Both the position numbers and the translations under genes were made by a program. The notes beneath the pieces are model-generated. The model made no database searches. It had not been told where the DNA came from and saw nothing but the letters and a program-made list of their open reading frames with translations. A stretch of DNA of 64,000 nucleotides from Cryptomeria japonica. Its lineage: Eukaryota; Streptophyta; Pinopsida; Cupressales; Cupressaceae. Shown here one piece after another: positions 44,301 to 56,209 of this stretch (the stretch's first letter is position 1; each line of letters starts with the position of its first letter). Location: the NCBI RefSeq assembly GCF_030272615.1, contig NC_081411.1, positions 215,806,654-215,870,653 of the forward strand. The letters run 5' to 3'.

Positions 44301-45099
44301 TAGATTGAATGGAGGAATTTGTTGAATGTATTCATGTGAAATCCACCTAGTCCATTACCACTAGTCTCTTATTGATTGTAAGCGTACCTTGTGTGGTCAA
44401 CTGGAATGATATGAGCTTAATTTCGAATCATTCTACATTCATTACTTATGCATTAACTTGAATGGTGATCGATGTTTGATGGTATTGATTCAAATATCTT
44501 TGAAACATCCTTAGAAGATTGCACTGAGCTTGTATCAAAATGTTCAGTTTGATGGTGAGACCTCACTTAGTAGGATTCCATCCTAATCATTCACTCATCT
44601 TCTTGCATTCTTAGGGTTAGAACAGACTCTCTGAATCCCTCATCTTTTGCCATTTTAAAAAAAACTCTAGCTAATTTAGGATAAAAAACAACACCATATT
44701 GTAACATCAGATGATCTAAGTTCCAACAAATCAAGCATTCAAGCATTCAAATGTAAGTCCCCTTGTAATTCCATCATAATCACATCAACCAACAAAGCTT
44801 ATCCACACATAGTGATCCTACATACATGAATCTTGGAGTCTTTTTGAATGATCCTTAAGCTAATCTTCAACATTCGAGAGATTTTATTCAAGAGAGGATA
44901 AGATACTTAAGGTATTTTATTCTGTGTTCGCAAGTGCCTAAAAAAGACATCAACACAAGGGAACACCACGAGACATAAAATAGACAAAACACCACAACCC
45001 ATGATTGGGGTGAGGGTGGGGAAGACAAGACAAATGGCTAGACACCAAAAAAAAAGGACTACCATTTAAGGTGGTTTGAATCCAAAATTGAATAGAGAT
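44301..45099. other. Intergenic sequence, no gene
   Basis: No supportable feature. The sequence from about 44940 may belong to the retroelement remnant that follows. Confidence 0.35.
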
Positions 45100-46020
45100 T
45101 TGTTTTGAACTAGCATCACAATGCTTATTTGAGTCGAGCTTTAACATGTAGGGGTTTGGAGTGTCAAATAAATTCGTAGAATCAAACAAATATTTTCCTT
45201 GTTAAAGGGTGAATGACCACTAGGAGAATCACAGATTGTTGTTGAATTAGAAACTTTTCTTTTCACCATCTAAGAGGTGTCACTTCTTGGACCATCCTGT
45301 CTGTTGAAGGACAAACCACACCACCAATCTCCTCGAAGGGGAGGCCAAGCTCATCTTAGAGGTGAGAAGAATCTTGTAGATTCTTAAAATTCTTGTGGTC
45401 AATTCTTAAAATACCGCACACAACATAAGCATGTCTGAACTTGTAGTAGTTGAGGGACATCACAAGGGACCCCTCGTGCTCAATTTTATGCATCTAAACA
45501 CCAAGGTTTGAATATAAAGCGATTGAGGAAGGGAGTTATTTGTCAACAATGTTAACACAAAATGTAAACAAAGAAGAAGCACTTTCTAGATCTTGTTACC
45601 TCATTAATCACAATGATATATCTTAAAGAGTTAGCAATGCTAGTTCAAACTTTGTTTCTCTAATACTCTAACAATAAGTTAGGGAGTTTGAGGCCCACAA
45701 TAAATTTTTCAATGCCAACATTGTTAAGATCCAAAGTTGATTTCCACTTCTTGAGGAAGAGGCATGATTTGCCAAAAAACAATGTCCTACCCTTCATGTT
45801 TTTAAAACAATTTTTTGTGAAGAGAAAGAGACAAGGAAGAATCCATTTAATAGGATTTCTATCTCTAGGATGCCCGTGGTACACGACTTCCTTTTGAAGA
45901 TATCCACATTTGGTCTAGCCCTTTGAAACTTTCCCTTGAGACCATTTGCCCACTTGGTAGCTAATTTGTCAATAATATAATCATGGATTCCTAAGTTGCC
46001 CTCCTAGTTCAAACACAAAA
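45100..46020 (-). pseudogene. Retroelement ORF1-like remnant (DUF4283 type)
   Basis: Broken - strand frames read LATKWANGLKGKF (about 45960-45925), then GFFLVSFSSQKIV (about 45850-45815), GRTLFFGKSCLFLKKW and IVGLKLPNLLLEY (to 45660). This order (W at the start, G(F/Y)FLV.F, (W/L)FG...L....W, V..KLP.LPLEYW) is that of the DUF4283 domain in ORF1 proteins of plant LINEs. Stops and frame changes are frequent. Weak for each piece, reasonable in combination. Confidence 0.5.
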
Positions 46021-46399
46021 ACAAAAGGAACATCAATATTGGGAGGAGAAGCTTTATTTACTTCAAGACTTTGGTATGAGGTTGGCAGATAGATTTAGGA
46101 AGACCTTTTTTCACCTTTGTATAATAGTCCATTAAATGCTAACATTTAAGTCCTCACAAGAAGGAGAAGCGAAAGGGGATTCTTCCATAGAGGGCCCATC
46201 TATGTGTATAATAGGAATATATGTATGTGAAGGTGGAGTATCTAAATGTTGAATGCCCATCACAAGAGTAGTATAAAGTGGATTCATAGCTAAACACATG
46301 GTTGAGAGACTAGCATAGAGGGTGATTGGGAATCACTAATGCGAGTCGATGAGGGGATAGGGATAGACTCAATAGAGTCAGAACAATAACATGAGATCC

Positions 46400-47100
46400 A
46401 ACATCTTGAGAGGAGCCACCAACCATAGAGTTAGAGGCATGAATAGTTAGGTGGCCTTCACAAGATTTCCTCCACCATGTTGCCAAATCCTTGAGTTGAG
46501 AGAGTGGGCAATCAATAGCTAGGTGGATAATGGTAAAGCATCTTTTATATTGAAAGTGGAGACCTTCATAGTTAATTAGTTGAGATCAAGACCTATCCTC
46601 CATCAAAATCACATCCCTAGGAAGAGGCTTAGAGGTATCAATGTCCACTATAATATGATAGAAGTAGAGTGATCCATGCACAAAGTGGTAGAGTCTACCT
46701 TCATGAAACATTCAATAGAGTTGCCTAAGGCCTTATATTAAGAATCCTCCCAAAATTGAAGAGGAAATTTCATAAGGTGAATCCACACAACTTCGACATT
46801 AAGAGGTTTAGAAAGAGGGTTGAAGGAAGAAGATTAAGGCTTAACTTGGCTTAAATCTGTATTCTTTGAAGATTCAAAAGATGCAATGATGAAAAATCTA
46901 ACACAAAGGAGGTGCTTGATTTTTCCCATGATGGCAGTCCTTCAAGAATTCAAGACCCATTTGTGAAGATAGGGAAGGGTAGGCCAAAAATTGCTAAACC
47001 TACAAACCAAACCCCTACGTTGATTAAAATCTTCATTTTCAAGAATATCCTAGCCACAAATCACTATAAGGGAGGTTTGTGCATAAGAAAGTAGGTGCAA
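46400..47100 (-). pseudogene. DUF4283/CCHC ORF1-like remnant, copy 1
   Basis: The - strand translation across stops gives FIIASFESS (about 46890), VEVVWIHLMKFPLQFWED (about 46800-46745), then LHFQYKRCF..HLAIDCPLS and LATWWRK. These match copy 2 at 47487-48480 block for block (FFIASFASS; VHLVWVHLPNLSLHF; LPFHCRRCFSTGHLASNC; VATWWND). The knuckle here has lost its first cysteine. The pair looks like a duplication of one LINE ORF1. Confidence 0.65.
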
Positions 47101-47486
47101 TTTAGCATGTTGAGATGAGGAGTACCAACACCAACAATTTTAGCATATGAGAAATTACCACTTAATCTTGAAGCAATAACTTTTTTGTTAACAATTATAA
47201 TTATGTGTTTTTGATTAAAATAAGCAGCAAAATAAGGGTGCTGGCCCTATAAACAAACAACTCGTAGGCGACAAAAAAGAAAGGCAACAAAACAAGGGTG
47301 TTGACCCTTAACAATAATAGGTTTGACATTCCTTTAGCAGAAAGTCAAAAGACCATTGTTAAAAGCTTGCCATACCATCAAGAGCCCAAAACCTAACGCA
47401 AAAGTGGGTAGAGACACCAAAACTTGACCCGAAGGAGTTTGGGAGGGGGGGGAGGACTTACCCTTCCACCTGCAACAAACAACAGT

Positions 47487-48480
47487 CTAGACAATATTAT
47501 TATTAGGAACATTATAAGAAGAATCAAGCAGGGAGATCCCTACATAGTTGTTGTTCGCAATAAGAGAAGATTGTTGCTGCATAACAACATCAGGAGTAGA
47601 TTCACTAGAAGCGTACCGATGCTGCAAAAAATGAGCAATAGGTGTAGGAGCCTTGGGGCCAGAGGAGGCCACACCAGTAGCAACAATAGGGCTAGCAGGG
47701 GCCTCAATAACAGTAAGAGGCACAACCTCATCTCGGGAGGAGTCATCATAAGAATAAGCTTTGATAGTCAAGTGATCATTAATAGCGTCATTCCACCAAG
47801 TAGCAACACTTCTGTGGCTTGAGAGAGAACAATTTGAAGCTAAGTGACCTGTTGAGAAGCATCTCCGACAGTGAAAGGGGAGACCAATTGAGTCCATGGC
47901 CTATCCTCAACTATAAGAACCACATCCTCGGGGAGGGGCATAGAGATGTAATCTTGATTAAAATGCAGGAAAATGTATAATGACCCATCGTAGACGTGGA
48001 ATCATCACCCTTCAATAATTGGCCTATAGAGTTACCATTGGCCTTGCAACAAAAATGCTCCTAGAAATGAAGGGAAAGATTAGGAAGATGAACCCATACT
48101 AGATGCACATTGAGTGGTTCGGTAGGAGAGTTAAAATAAGCTATCTAGGGTTTAATAGAGAGAGAGAGTTAACTTCCCAAGCCCACAACTTGCCTATCAC
48201 TAAGTCATGATCATGAGAAGAAGCAAAGGAAGCAATGAAAAAGCCTTTAGCACAAGGGTAAAGCATAATGCTACCAGTAACCAAGGGCTTCTAGGAATCA
48301 CTCACCCAATGATGGAGGTTAGGGAGAGAAGGCTAGATCCCAATAAATTTGCACACCAATGAACAAAGTTGGTAGAAACCAACATTTTCCACCACATCTT
48401 GGCCACAAACCACCATAGGGGAGGTCTCGACACAAGGAAGAAGATGATTCCCCTTAGGAGGATGAGCAAAAGATCTGGCC
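47487..48480 (-). pseudogene. DUF4283/CCHC ORF1-like remnant, copy 2
   Basis: The better preserved copy. The segment 47487-47897 is open for 136 aa and contains CRRCFSTGHLASNC, a full C-x2-C-x4-H-x4-C knuckle, followed by VATWWNDAINDHLTI. Upstream, through stops, lie WWKMLVSTNFVHWCANLL, FFIASFASSHDHDL and VHLVWVHLPNLSLHF, a DUF4283-type arrangement. Proteins of this kind are the RNA-binding ORF1 product of plant LINEs. No ORF2 follows in the expected downstream position, which is occupied by copy 1. Confidence 0.7.
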
Positions 48481-50697
48481 ACGTGAGCAAAGCTTCACCC
48501 ACTAGCAAAAGAAGGAGTTCCAAGAGGGACCTTAACACCCGCATAAGTACTAACAGGACCACAATCATCAACAAAGGCAACGACAACTTAAATAGATGGA
48601 GCAACCACAACACCAACACCCACAAGTGGAGCAACCATAGCAAAGTGAAACGTAGGGGGGGAGTACCGTCCCTTAGCGTAGTAGAGGAAATGGGAGCAAC
48701 AACATTCAAAATTTGTTAGGTGGGAGTTTCTAGCTACAAAGCAATGTGCCGAATGATAAACATCACACTATATAATTAAATATTTTGTATAAACAATAAT
48801 ATGATAAATAATAATATTATTATAATTGAAAAAAAAAAATTGATACTTATTATGAAAAATTAAGAATAATATTATATTATTACTTGAAGTGCTAAAAATA
48901 CAACATTATTATTATGATAAATAGATAAAAAGACATCACAAGATATTAAGAAAGAATGAATAATAAAATTAAAAAAATATTATAATAAATGCTATAATGA
49001 AATATGAGCATAAACTATTAAATGATAAAGTTATACAATAAAAGAATGGAAAAGTATTAAATTAAAGTAATAAATAAGAAAATAAAGATATATTACTATT
49101 CTAAGGGAATTTAATTACTAAATTATGGCTCAAGTGAATATACAAAATCTTAAAAAAATATAGAATTAAATCAAAACTAGAATAAAATAATCAAATTGTA
49201 AAAAAATAGCGAATTGAAATTTAAAAATTAAAATATATAAAGGATAACATTTCAAAATTATTTACATTGTTGAAAGGGTAGTAATAAGCTACAAGGAAAT
49301 TAGAAAGAGGTAGGACTTTGAGGGAACCAAAACGAAATTTATAATATTAATATAAAAATAAAGAATTTTGTTAAAAGAATTGTTACACAACCTGAAATGA
49401 AAGAGAAATTAGAAGGTGAAAAAAACAACAACATAAAGGATCATAAGGACATTGACTTTGAATCTTGCATCTATTTTTTATTGGTGCTATGAGAATATAT
49501 ATAGGGGAAAGAACACTAGTAGCCGTTATAGATAATTTTGCGCACTAATAGATCCTAAACAATACATCAAATTTCGATGATTTTTTTGGTTGTCTTCGTA
49601 TGCGACTTAACTCCTTATAGCTATTGTTCTAGCTTCTGGGTATTGAAGATGAACACCGCGGAATTTTTTATGCACACAAGGGTCAAAAAATGGTTATTTA
49701 GAAGTGTCTCTTAACACCTACTTAAAGATGCTCTACTAACCATGCATTGCAACCTCCTAAAAATCCAAGAAATGGTAGCTCTATACCAATCTCTCTAACT
49801 GTATTTGCAACTACCATAAACATCTCTCCACCTTTCCCTTGCTCCTTCCCTCTTTATAAATCTTTCTCTAAACCTATCTCTCCAACTCTCCCTTAATTCC
49901 TCCTCTCTCTCTTAAGCTCTATACTTATATATCTACCTTTTCATCTCTCCTTCGCCTCTCTAACTCTCTCTCCCCTAAGATCTAGGCTTTCTCTCTACCT
50001 CTTCCTCCCTCCTTCCCCCTCTCTTTGTCCCTCCTTATACCTATCATAACTACCCCTCCCTCCATCCTTCCATCCCTACTCTCAATATCACCTCTCTTAG
50101 TCTCTCCCCTACCCCTCAACATATCTCTCTATATATTTCCATCTTCCCTCTCACACACTCTCTCTACCTACCTCTCCCCCCCTCCCACCCTCTCTCTCCC
50201 TTAATCTCTAGACCCATCTATCTACATCTCTCTCCCAACCTCCTTTCTTCTCTCTTTGTCCATCTTTAGAGCTCTTTGAATTTTAGTGAACCCAATGAAT
50301 CCTATACAACCTTATCTTCTTCTAGGGTTTCTTATTGATATTAAAGTGTTTCTTAGATATATAATTGGATGATATTCACATCTCAATTTTATATTTGAAA
50401 CTCTTTGCATTACCAATTCTTAATTGATTTATATCATTACATATTTTTCTATTATCTTAATTATGAAGTGCCTTTTACTTACCTTACCCATCCTTGGTAA
50501 CCATATTAGGGTTTTATTTTAACATTTAATACATAACTGTTATTTCTACTTTTTGAAAATGAAAACACATCTTTTTTAATTTATTTTTTCCCTGTCTTTT
50601 CTCTATCCCTCTCCTTCTCCCTACCTATATCCCTTTCTATTCCTCTATTTTTTATTCTTCACATCTATTTCCAAATATCTCTCCCTCTTTATAACCG

Positions 50698-50700
<3 letters not shown>
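48481..50700. other. AT-rich then pyrimidine-rich spacer
   Basis: About 48760-49480 is extremely AT-rich with no gene. From about 49800 to 50280 the + strand is dominated by CTCTCT/TCCCTC words, a second long pyrimidine-biased tract. The rest has no recognised feature. Confidence 0.5.
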
Positions 50701-50739
<39 letters not shown>

Positions 50740-50840
50740 GATATATACATACATACATACATAGATATAAATACATACATATATATATATATATATACAT
50801 ACATACATATATATATACATATACATATATACATATATAC

Positions 50841-50871
<31 letters not shown>

Positions 50872-50886
50872 CACACACACACACAT
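50701..50886. repeat. Compound microsatellite (CT)n-(TA)n-(ACAT)n-(GTAT)n-(AC)n
   Basis: A continuous compound simple repeat: CT dinucleotides, TATA runs, ACAT tetranucleotides, then GTAT tetranucleotides and CA dinucleotides. The ACAT and GTAT halves are complementary, so the strand can fold back on itself. Open frames here (for example 50652-50974 on the - strand) are artefacts of the repeat. Confidence 0.95.
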
Positions 50887-51507
50887 ACTGATGCTCTGCA
50901 AAAAAGATTAGAAAATCTGGTTTGATGGCAACACACATAAGAACACAAGAAGCAACGTTAGTGTTAGCAACCAAGGATTATTCTAAACAGGCATATCAAG
51001 AGAGATATTGAGCATGAAATAAAAAGCATACAAACATAGAATAAATAAACTATGCTCCTCCAAATGCTAACCAAGATGCTCATAGTTGATCCTCCCTTGT
51101 TCCTCTCCTCTCCAAGTTCCACATGAATGTAGCTCTCAGCTTTTAGCACTAGCCATGGATGCCATATGGAGATTCAAGATGGTTGAAAATGATAAACAAA
51201 TGCTATGCAAGTGTAGATAGTGATGCTATGAAAAAGCTCTAAGCTAATACCAGTATAACAACAATACTCTAATGCTTCCTTCTTTGCTTGAGGAGAAGGG
51301 TTCTATTTATAGAAGAAATGGAGAAATGAAGGGTTAAGATTGAGCAATCTTAACAAGGGTTAGTATTGAAAGATATGTAATCCATGTGAGACTTTCAACC
51401 CAATCCCATGTTGACAAGTGTCACCGTGAGGAGGCTTGAGAGGAGAGATAAGGAGAATTAAATGCTTGAGGGGAAATGATGGTTACCCTGGGGGGTTGGG
51501 TTAGGGT
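50887..51507 (-). mobile_element. Probable left part of LTR of older retroelement (element B)
   Basis: It continues directly into 61333-62420 once the younger element at 51508-61327 and one AGGGT duplication are removed. The inferred orientation is -. GTTCTATTTATAGAAG at 51300-51315 could be a TATA-like promoter (the core reads the same on both strands). The outer border was not found; it probably lies just beyond the microsatellite. Inferred from context. Confidence 0.45.
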
Positions 51508-52645
51508 TGTGTGTGTGAAAAGTGGACCTGTATCTATATCTGGAATACACAACACTTCAATTAAGTCATTAGATGCATGGTTAGTAAATCAATAATCAAT
51601 GAATAATAAACCATTACAAAGCAACCCATTGCCTTCTAGTAGATGCGAGTTTAGATTGCTCTCAGATTGCTAAGCTATCCAGTGACTAGACAACACCTAA
51701 ACGAAGGATTTTTAAATGTATATGAGCATGAATATGAGCTAAATAGATGCAAGATTTAAGCTAGATATGCAAGATTAATCTAACATGATTTAAGAAATAT
51801 ATGAATATTTAAGCTAAATGATTTAAGCAATATGAAATAACTAATATGCAAATCTCAATGCAAATTCTCAATGAACCTAGAGCAAAAACAACATAATAAC
51901 AATACATTCTCTAGGATTTTTTTGAATGAGAGATAAGAGCCTGAATTTATAGAAAATTAAGAAAGAAACCAAAGGTTGAGATCAAATGATGATGAGCGGT
52001 CAATATTTTCCAAGAGGAAGCACAATCCAGGTGAATTGATGTGATTGTCCATGCTTTTCTCAGTTTTAAAGGAAATTGAACTAAAATTAAGATAAAATCA
52101 GAACAAGCTGATTTATTCTCTATTTCATTCAATTTTAATATTTAATTGTTTTAATTGCTTTCTTTGAGATTATTTATCAATTTTTAATTTGTTTTTCAAG
52201 ATTATCTCCAATTGATTTCTTTTCTCAAAATTTTAATTCTTTATTGGTCAATTAATTCCTTTTTTCAAGATTTGTGCTCATAATTTCCAATTCCTCTTTC
52301 TTGATTTGTTTCCTTTTTTGAAGATTTATGACAATTTTTATTTATTTTTCAAATTAATTCCTCTTTTTTGATGATTTAATGGCAAATTAATTTATTTAAT
52401 TAAATATGCAAAATATATTTAATTAAAATAAATAAGATAATTATTTAAAATGATTTACTTGGAATGATTAATTAATTAAATTAATATTTAATTAATATTG
52501 AGTGATTGATTTGCCATGTGACATTTGATGATTAAAGAATTAATTAATGTGCTCAAGATTTATTTAATTGCCTTTGATTAGGACCTTGGTAACGTTGCCG
52601 AGATTAGGGGCCCATGGGTTAGATGACCATTTTTAGGGTATTACA
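51508..52645 (-). repeat. Element A, downstream (3') LTR
   Basis: Direct repeat of 60188-61327. It has a 12-bp insertion relative to the other copy near 51737 (extra CATGAATATGAG). The T-rich AATTAATTCC words in the right half are shared by both copies. Confidence 0.94.
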
Positions 52646-52658
52646 TTTGCCCCTCTTT
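52646..52658 (-). promoter_or_regulatory. Element A polypurine tract
   Basis: AAAGAGGGGCAAA on the - strand, directly before the downstream LTR, where plus-strand DNA synthesis would start. Confidence 0.8.
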
Positions 52659-55600
52659 GAATTAATGTGCGAGCAACGCGTTTGTTCAATGAAAATTTGA
52701 TGTCTAGGAGATATTAGTTCTGAACTTGATTGATCACGAACAAGATGAAGAGCGAGGTGTTTAGCTTGATTTGAAGCAATGAAGCTGAACAGAGTTGATT
52801 AAAGCGATACCAATCCCAAACTTCATTGAACTAGGAACGATAGAGAGCAAAGATACCGAACTTGAACTTGATTGATCAAGAAGTGGATCTTACTGATCTA
52901 GAACTTGATTGATCTAGAAACAGTGAGCGAAGATAAAATTGGTCTTGAACTTGATGGATCAAGACATGATGAGCGAAGATAAACTGTCCAGCTTGATTTG
53001 ATGCGATGAAACTGAACACCTGCTTAGATTGAGCATGTGATCAAAGATACTCTTTAAACTTTTGATTGAGTTTAAATGAATAATCAGCTTGATGAAAAGC
53101 GATGAAACCGATTAATGTTAAGAGATTGATTTAGACAAAGACAATGTCAGCTTGATATGAAGTGATAAAACTGATATGCCCCTAGAGATTGATTTGATGA
53201 AGCTTAGCTGCTCGACTTGTAAAAGAGTTTTGAAAGAAATTATCGACTTTGAGGTCATGAGTATGCCCCCTCGGGAGCGAAATCGAAAGATAGCAAGGGT
53301 TGCACAGTGATTGTAGGCAATTTTGTTTTTTGTAGCGATGATAAGTTATTTGAGCACAAAGATTAATGTTGAAGATTAAAATCAGAGTTAATGTGAGAAT
53401 TAAATTGAGATTTAGTGTTTATTAACAAGAAATTGAGTGCAAATTGAAGAAGAGAATGAGCAGTTGATGAAAGCGCTAAGTGGTCAACGTCGTGAAATTT
53501 TGATGAGAGAATTGACATTAGATTTCGATTTTGATCCCGAAAATGGACTCAGGACAGTCAATTTAGGAGCTCTTGATTTGATTTCATCGTACTTGTGTTG
53601 ATTGATTATGAGATGTCCGTCTATATTCTTTATTCTATATGTATGCATATCTTTTCAGTATGGATGTAATGCAAATAAATATGGATGTTTATTTTTTTGT
53701 TTATTTTTCATGCAAATAAATGATGATGCAAATGAATGAGGAGAATGAGTAACTAGTAATGCAAATGTTTATTTTTCTTCATGCAATAATATGAATGCAA
53801 ATAAGTGTAAAATGAACTGTATGGATCTATATAAGATGCTCATGTATGCAGCTAACATCTCAATACACAAGTACTCGATTAGAGAAATGATGATGAAAAA
53901 GAGACCACTTAGCCGAGAAATGACGAATGCTTCAAATTCTTATTTAGAAGATAAAGAGATCATTGTTATTATGCCGAAATCACTTGTAAATGCATAAAAT
54001 TTAGGATGAATGCAGCCTAAACCTAGTCACTGGATTTGGAATGCTTAATTTTCATCACCGAGTATTTTACAAACACAACAGACAGAATAGAGTTCATTTC
54101 TTTGCATATGCAATATGAATTATCTTGTTCGCAATGACCCTTTGTTCGTTCATATCCTTGGACAAATTACACATGCATCCGGATTGCACATTAAAGAAAT
54201 TCCCTCAAAACAGACAAAGAAATGACTTCAACCTCCCTGTAGCATACAAATAAGCGGAGTCGAGGTATGTGTGGCAATTTCACCTTGATGTGAAGGCACT
54301 TATCACAGACACCCAGTTGATTAGATGTTTCCAGATCATCAGAATCATTCCTACAAGGAGAAAATAAAGAAAAGTATTATTCCCCCAATCCTTGCTCCTC
54401 TTAGTCAAGATAGACTTCCTTGAGTTACTCAGAGGGAATAATAAGTGAAAGCCAATGTAAAAGACAACACACAAAGAAAATTTCATGCATATCTCAAACA
54501 GTTTATTGTTTTGCTTGTGTACTCAGTGATAAAACTCTTCAGTAGTTGGGAGATAGGTGACTGACTCAGAGTGGATGACTGGGTACCACTGACTGAAAGA
54601 TGACTTGGTTGATACTGCATAGGATATGTAAATTGCTTAGCTGATTACCCTAAGACTAGGACATTGATTGGTTTCAAGCTATGAGAGTTCTAAAAGAACT
54701 AGGATGTCACAAAAGCGACTAAAAGTTATGTACAAGCTAAAGCAAAGATGCAACATTTCAGTACAAAAGATAATACTACCCTGGAAAAAATCCAGCAACC
54801 ATACTGATCTATGTCATTGTTTTGATTTGTGTGATCATTGATAGGAATGTTTGGTTTCAAAGAGTAAGTACCCTGTATAAGACTAATCTGTCTGGTTTCG
54901 AGTGTACCCTTCCTTGTATAAGACATGTTGATGTTTGATAGAGTTTGATAGATAGATTAACAAGACATGAGACAAGTTTGATTGCAAACTTTGAGAGTTT
55001 GTCTGATGTTGATTTAGTTTGATGGATAGTCTATGCTTTCTTGGTTCGATTTTTCAGTTTTTTTTTTTTTGGCAAGTTTTTGATTTTTAGGATTTTGTTC
55101 AGGACATTTTATGATTTTTAGGATTTTGTTCAGGACCCTAGTGTCTAGCAAGGCAAAAGGGATTTTGAGTACATGAATGGATAAGAAAATGATGGTGGAC
55201 GTTTTCAAGGACTATCTCACAACATTAATCCAAGCACAGGGTCCAGATATAGCAATGTAAAGCAAGGATTTTAGCGATGTAAAGAAAGGATATAGCGTAG
55301 CGAAGCTATATGGTCCAAAGAAGTGGCCATGTCAAGAGGTTTGTGGAAAGCATGTTTTTGCATTTTGTCCATAGTGGTGATCAAGACCAAGGAATAAATC
55401 TAGATAGGGGACAAAAAGGATAATCAAGATCAAAGGTGATAATGAAGGATGTAAGCAAGCAATGTATAGGAGCTAAAGGGTCTGGATCAAGTGCAATAGA
55501 TAGGACACATGAAGCATGCAATGATCCTTAACCTTGTCAAGATCAAAGGTGGAAAGAGGATATGAATGTAGATAGAGCGAATGAGGGATAATGGAGGATG

Positions 55601-56209
55601 AAGGATAATAGATGGATGGAACTTTCCCCCAGTGTAAAGTGAAAAAGGATAATGGATTATGCACGATGCCCATTTGCCAGGTTTTCATCATGGTACTTGT
55701 CCAAGGCGTCACAAGAAGTGGTTTTCACTCATGGATGAAATTATTTCTCTTTACTTTTTTTTTTGATTTTTTTTTTCACTTTTTCATCATTTTTTTTCTT
55801 CTTTTTGGAAGATAATGGAGGCATGCTAGGGGATGGAAGAAGAACCCAAACGTCTTGCTACTTTGGATGGTACCCTTAGATTATAAGTTGTAATAGACCA
55901 TGGCTATGAAGGTATTCTCAAAGATGTTGGCAGGATAATGAAATGAAAATAAGCCAAGGACTTATGCAAAGGATTGGATAAGAGGGATGGAAGGGTGGAA
56001 AAGAGGTGTTGGATAATGGATGGGATGTTGGAAGAATTGTGTATGGATAGATGGAAATGCTGGAAAGATCAACATTGGCACACGCCTTGAGGGATGGTGG
56101 ACATATGGAGGAGAAGTGAATCTTAGATTTTGAGATTTGGATGGAGGAAAGGTTACTGATTTTGGGGCATAAGAACCCAAATGGATAAAGGAGGTGATGG
56201 AGGAATAGA
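52659..56209 (-). other. Element A internal region, non-coding where pol would be
   Basis: The 3.6 kb between the gag-like frame and the downstream LTR. No reverse transcriptase, integrase or protease motif is visible on either strand. The part 52690-53220 contains loosely repeated words such as GAACTTGATTGATC and ATGAGCGAAGATAAA. A T-rich patch lies at 55745-55806. Small open frames here look random. Confidence 0.7.

Noticed and set aside
47424-47822. 132-aa + strand frame rich in Arg/Ser
   Set aside because: Antisense shadow of the CCHC-containing frame on the - strand.
48302-48709. Leu-rich 135-aa frame resembling a membrane protein
   Set aside because: The hydrophobicity comes from reading an Asn/Ser-rich region in another frame; the retroelement frames fit the neighbouring copy better.
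50652-50974. Overlapping - strand reading frames with [14 protein letters not shown]-type peptides
   Set aside because: Pure translation of the compound microsatellite.
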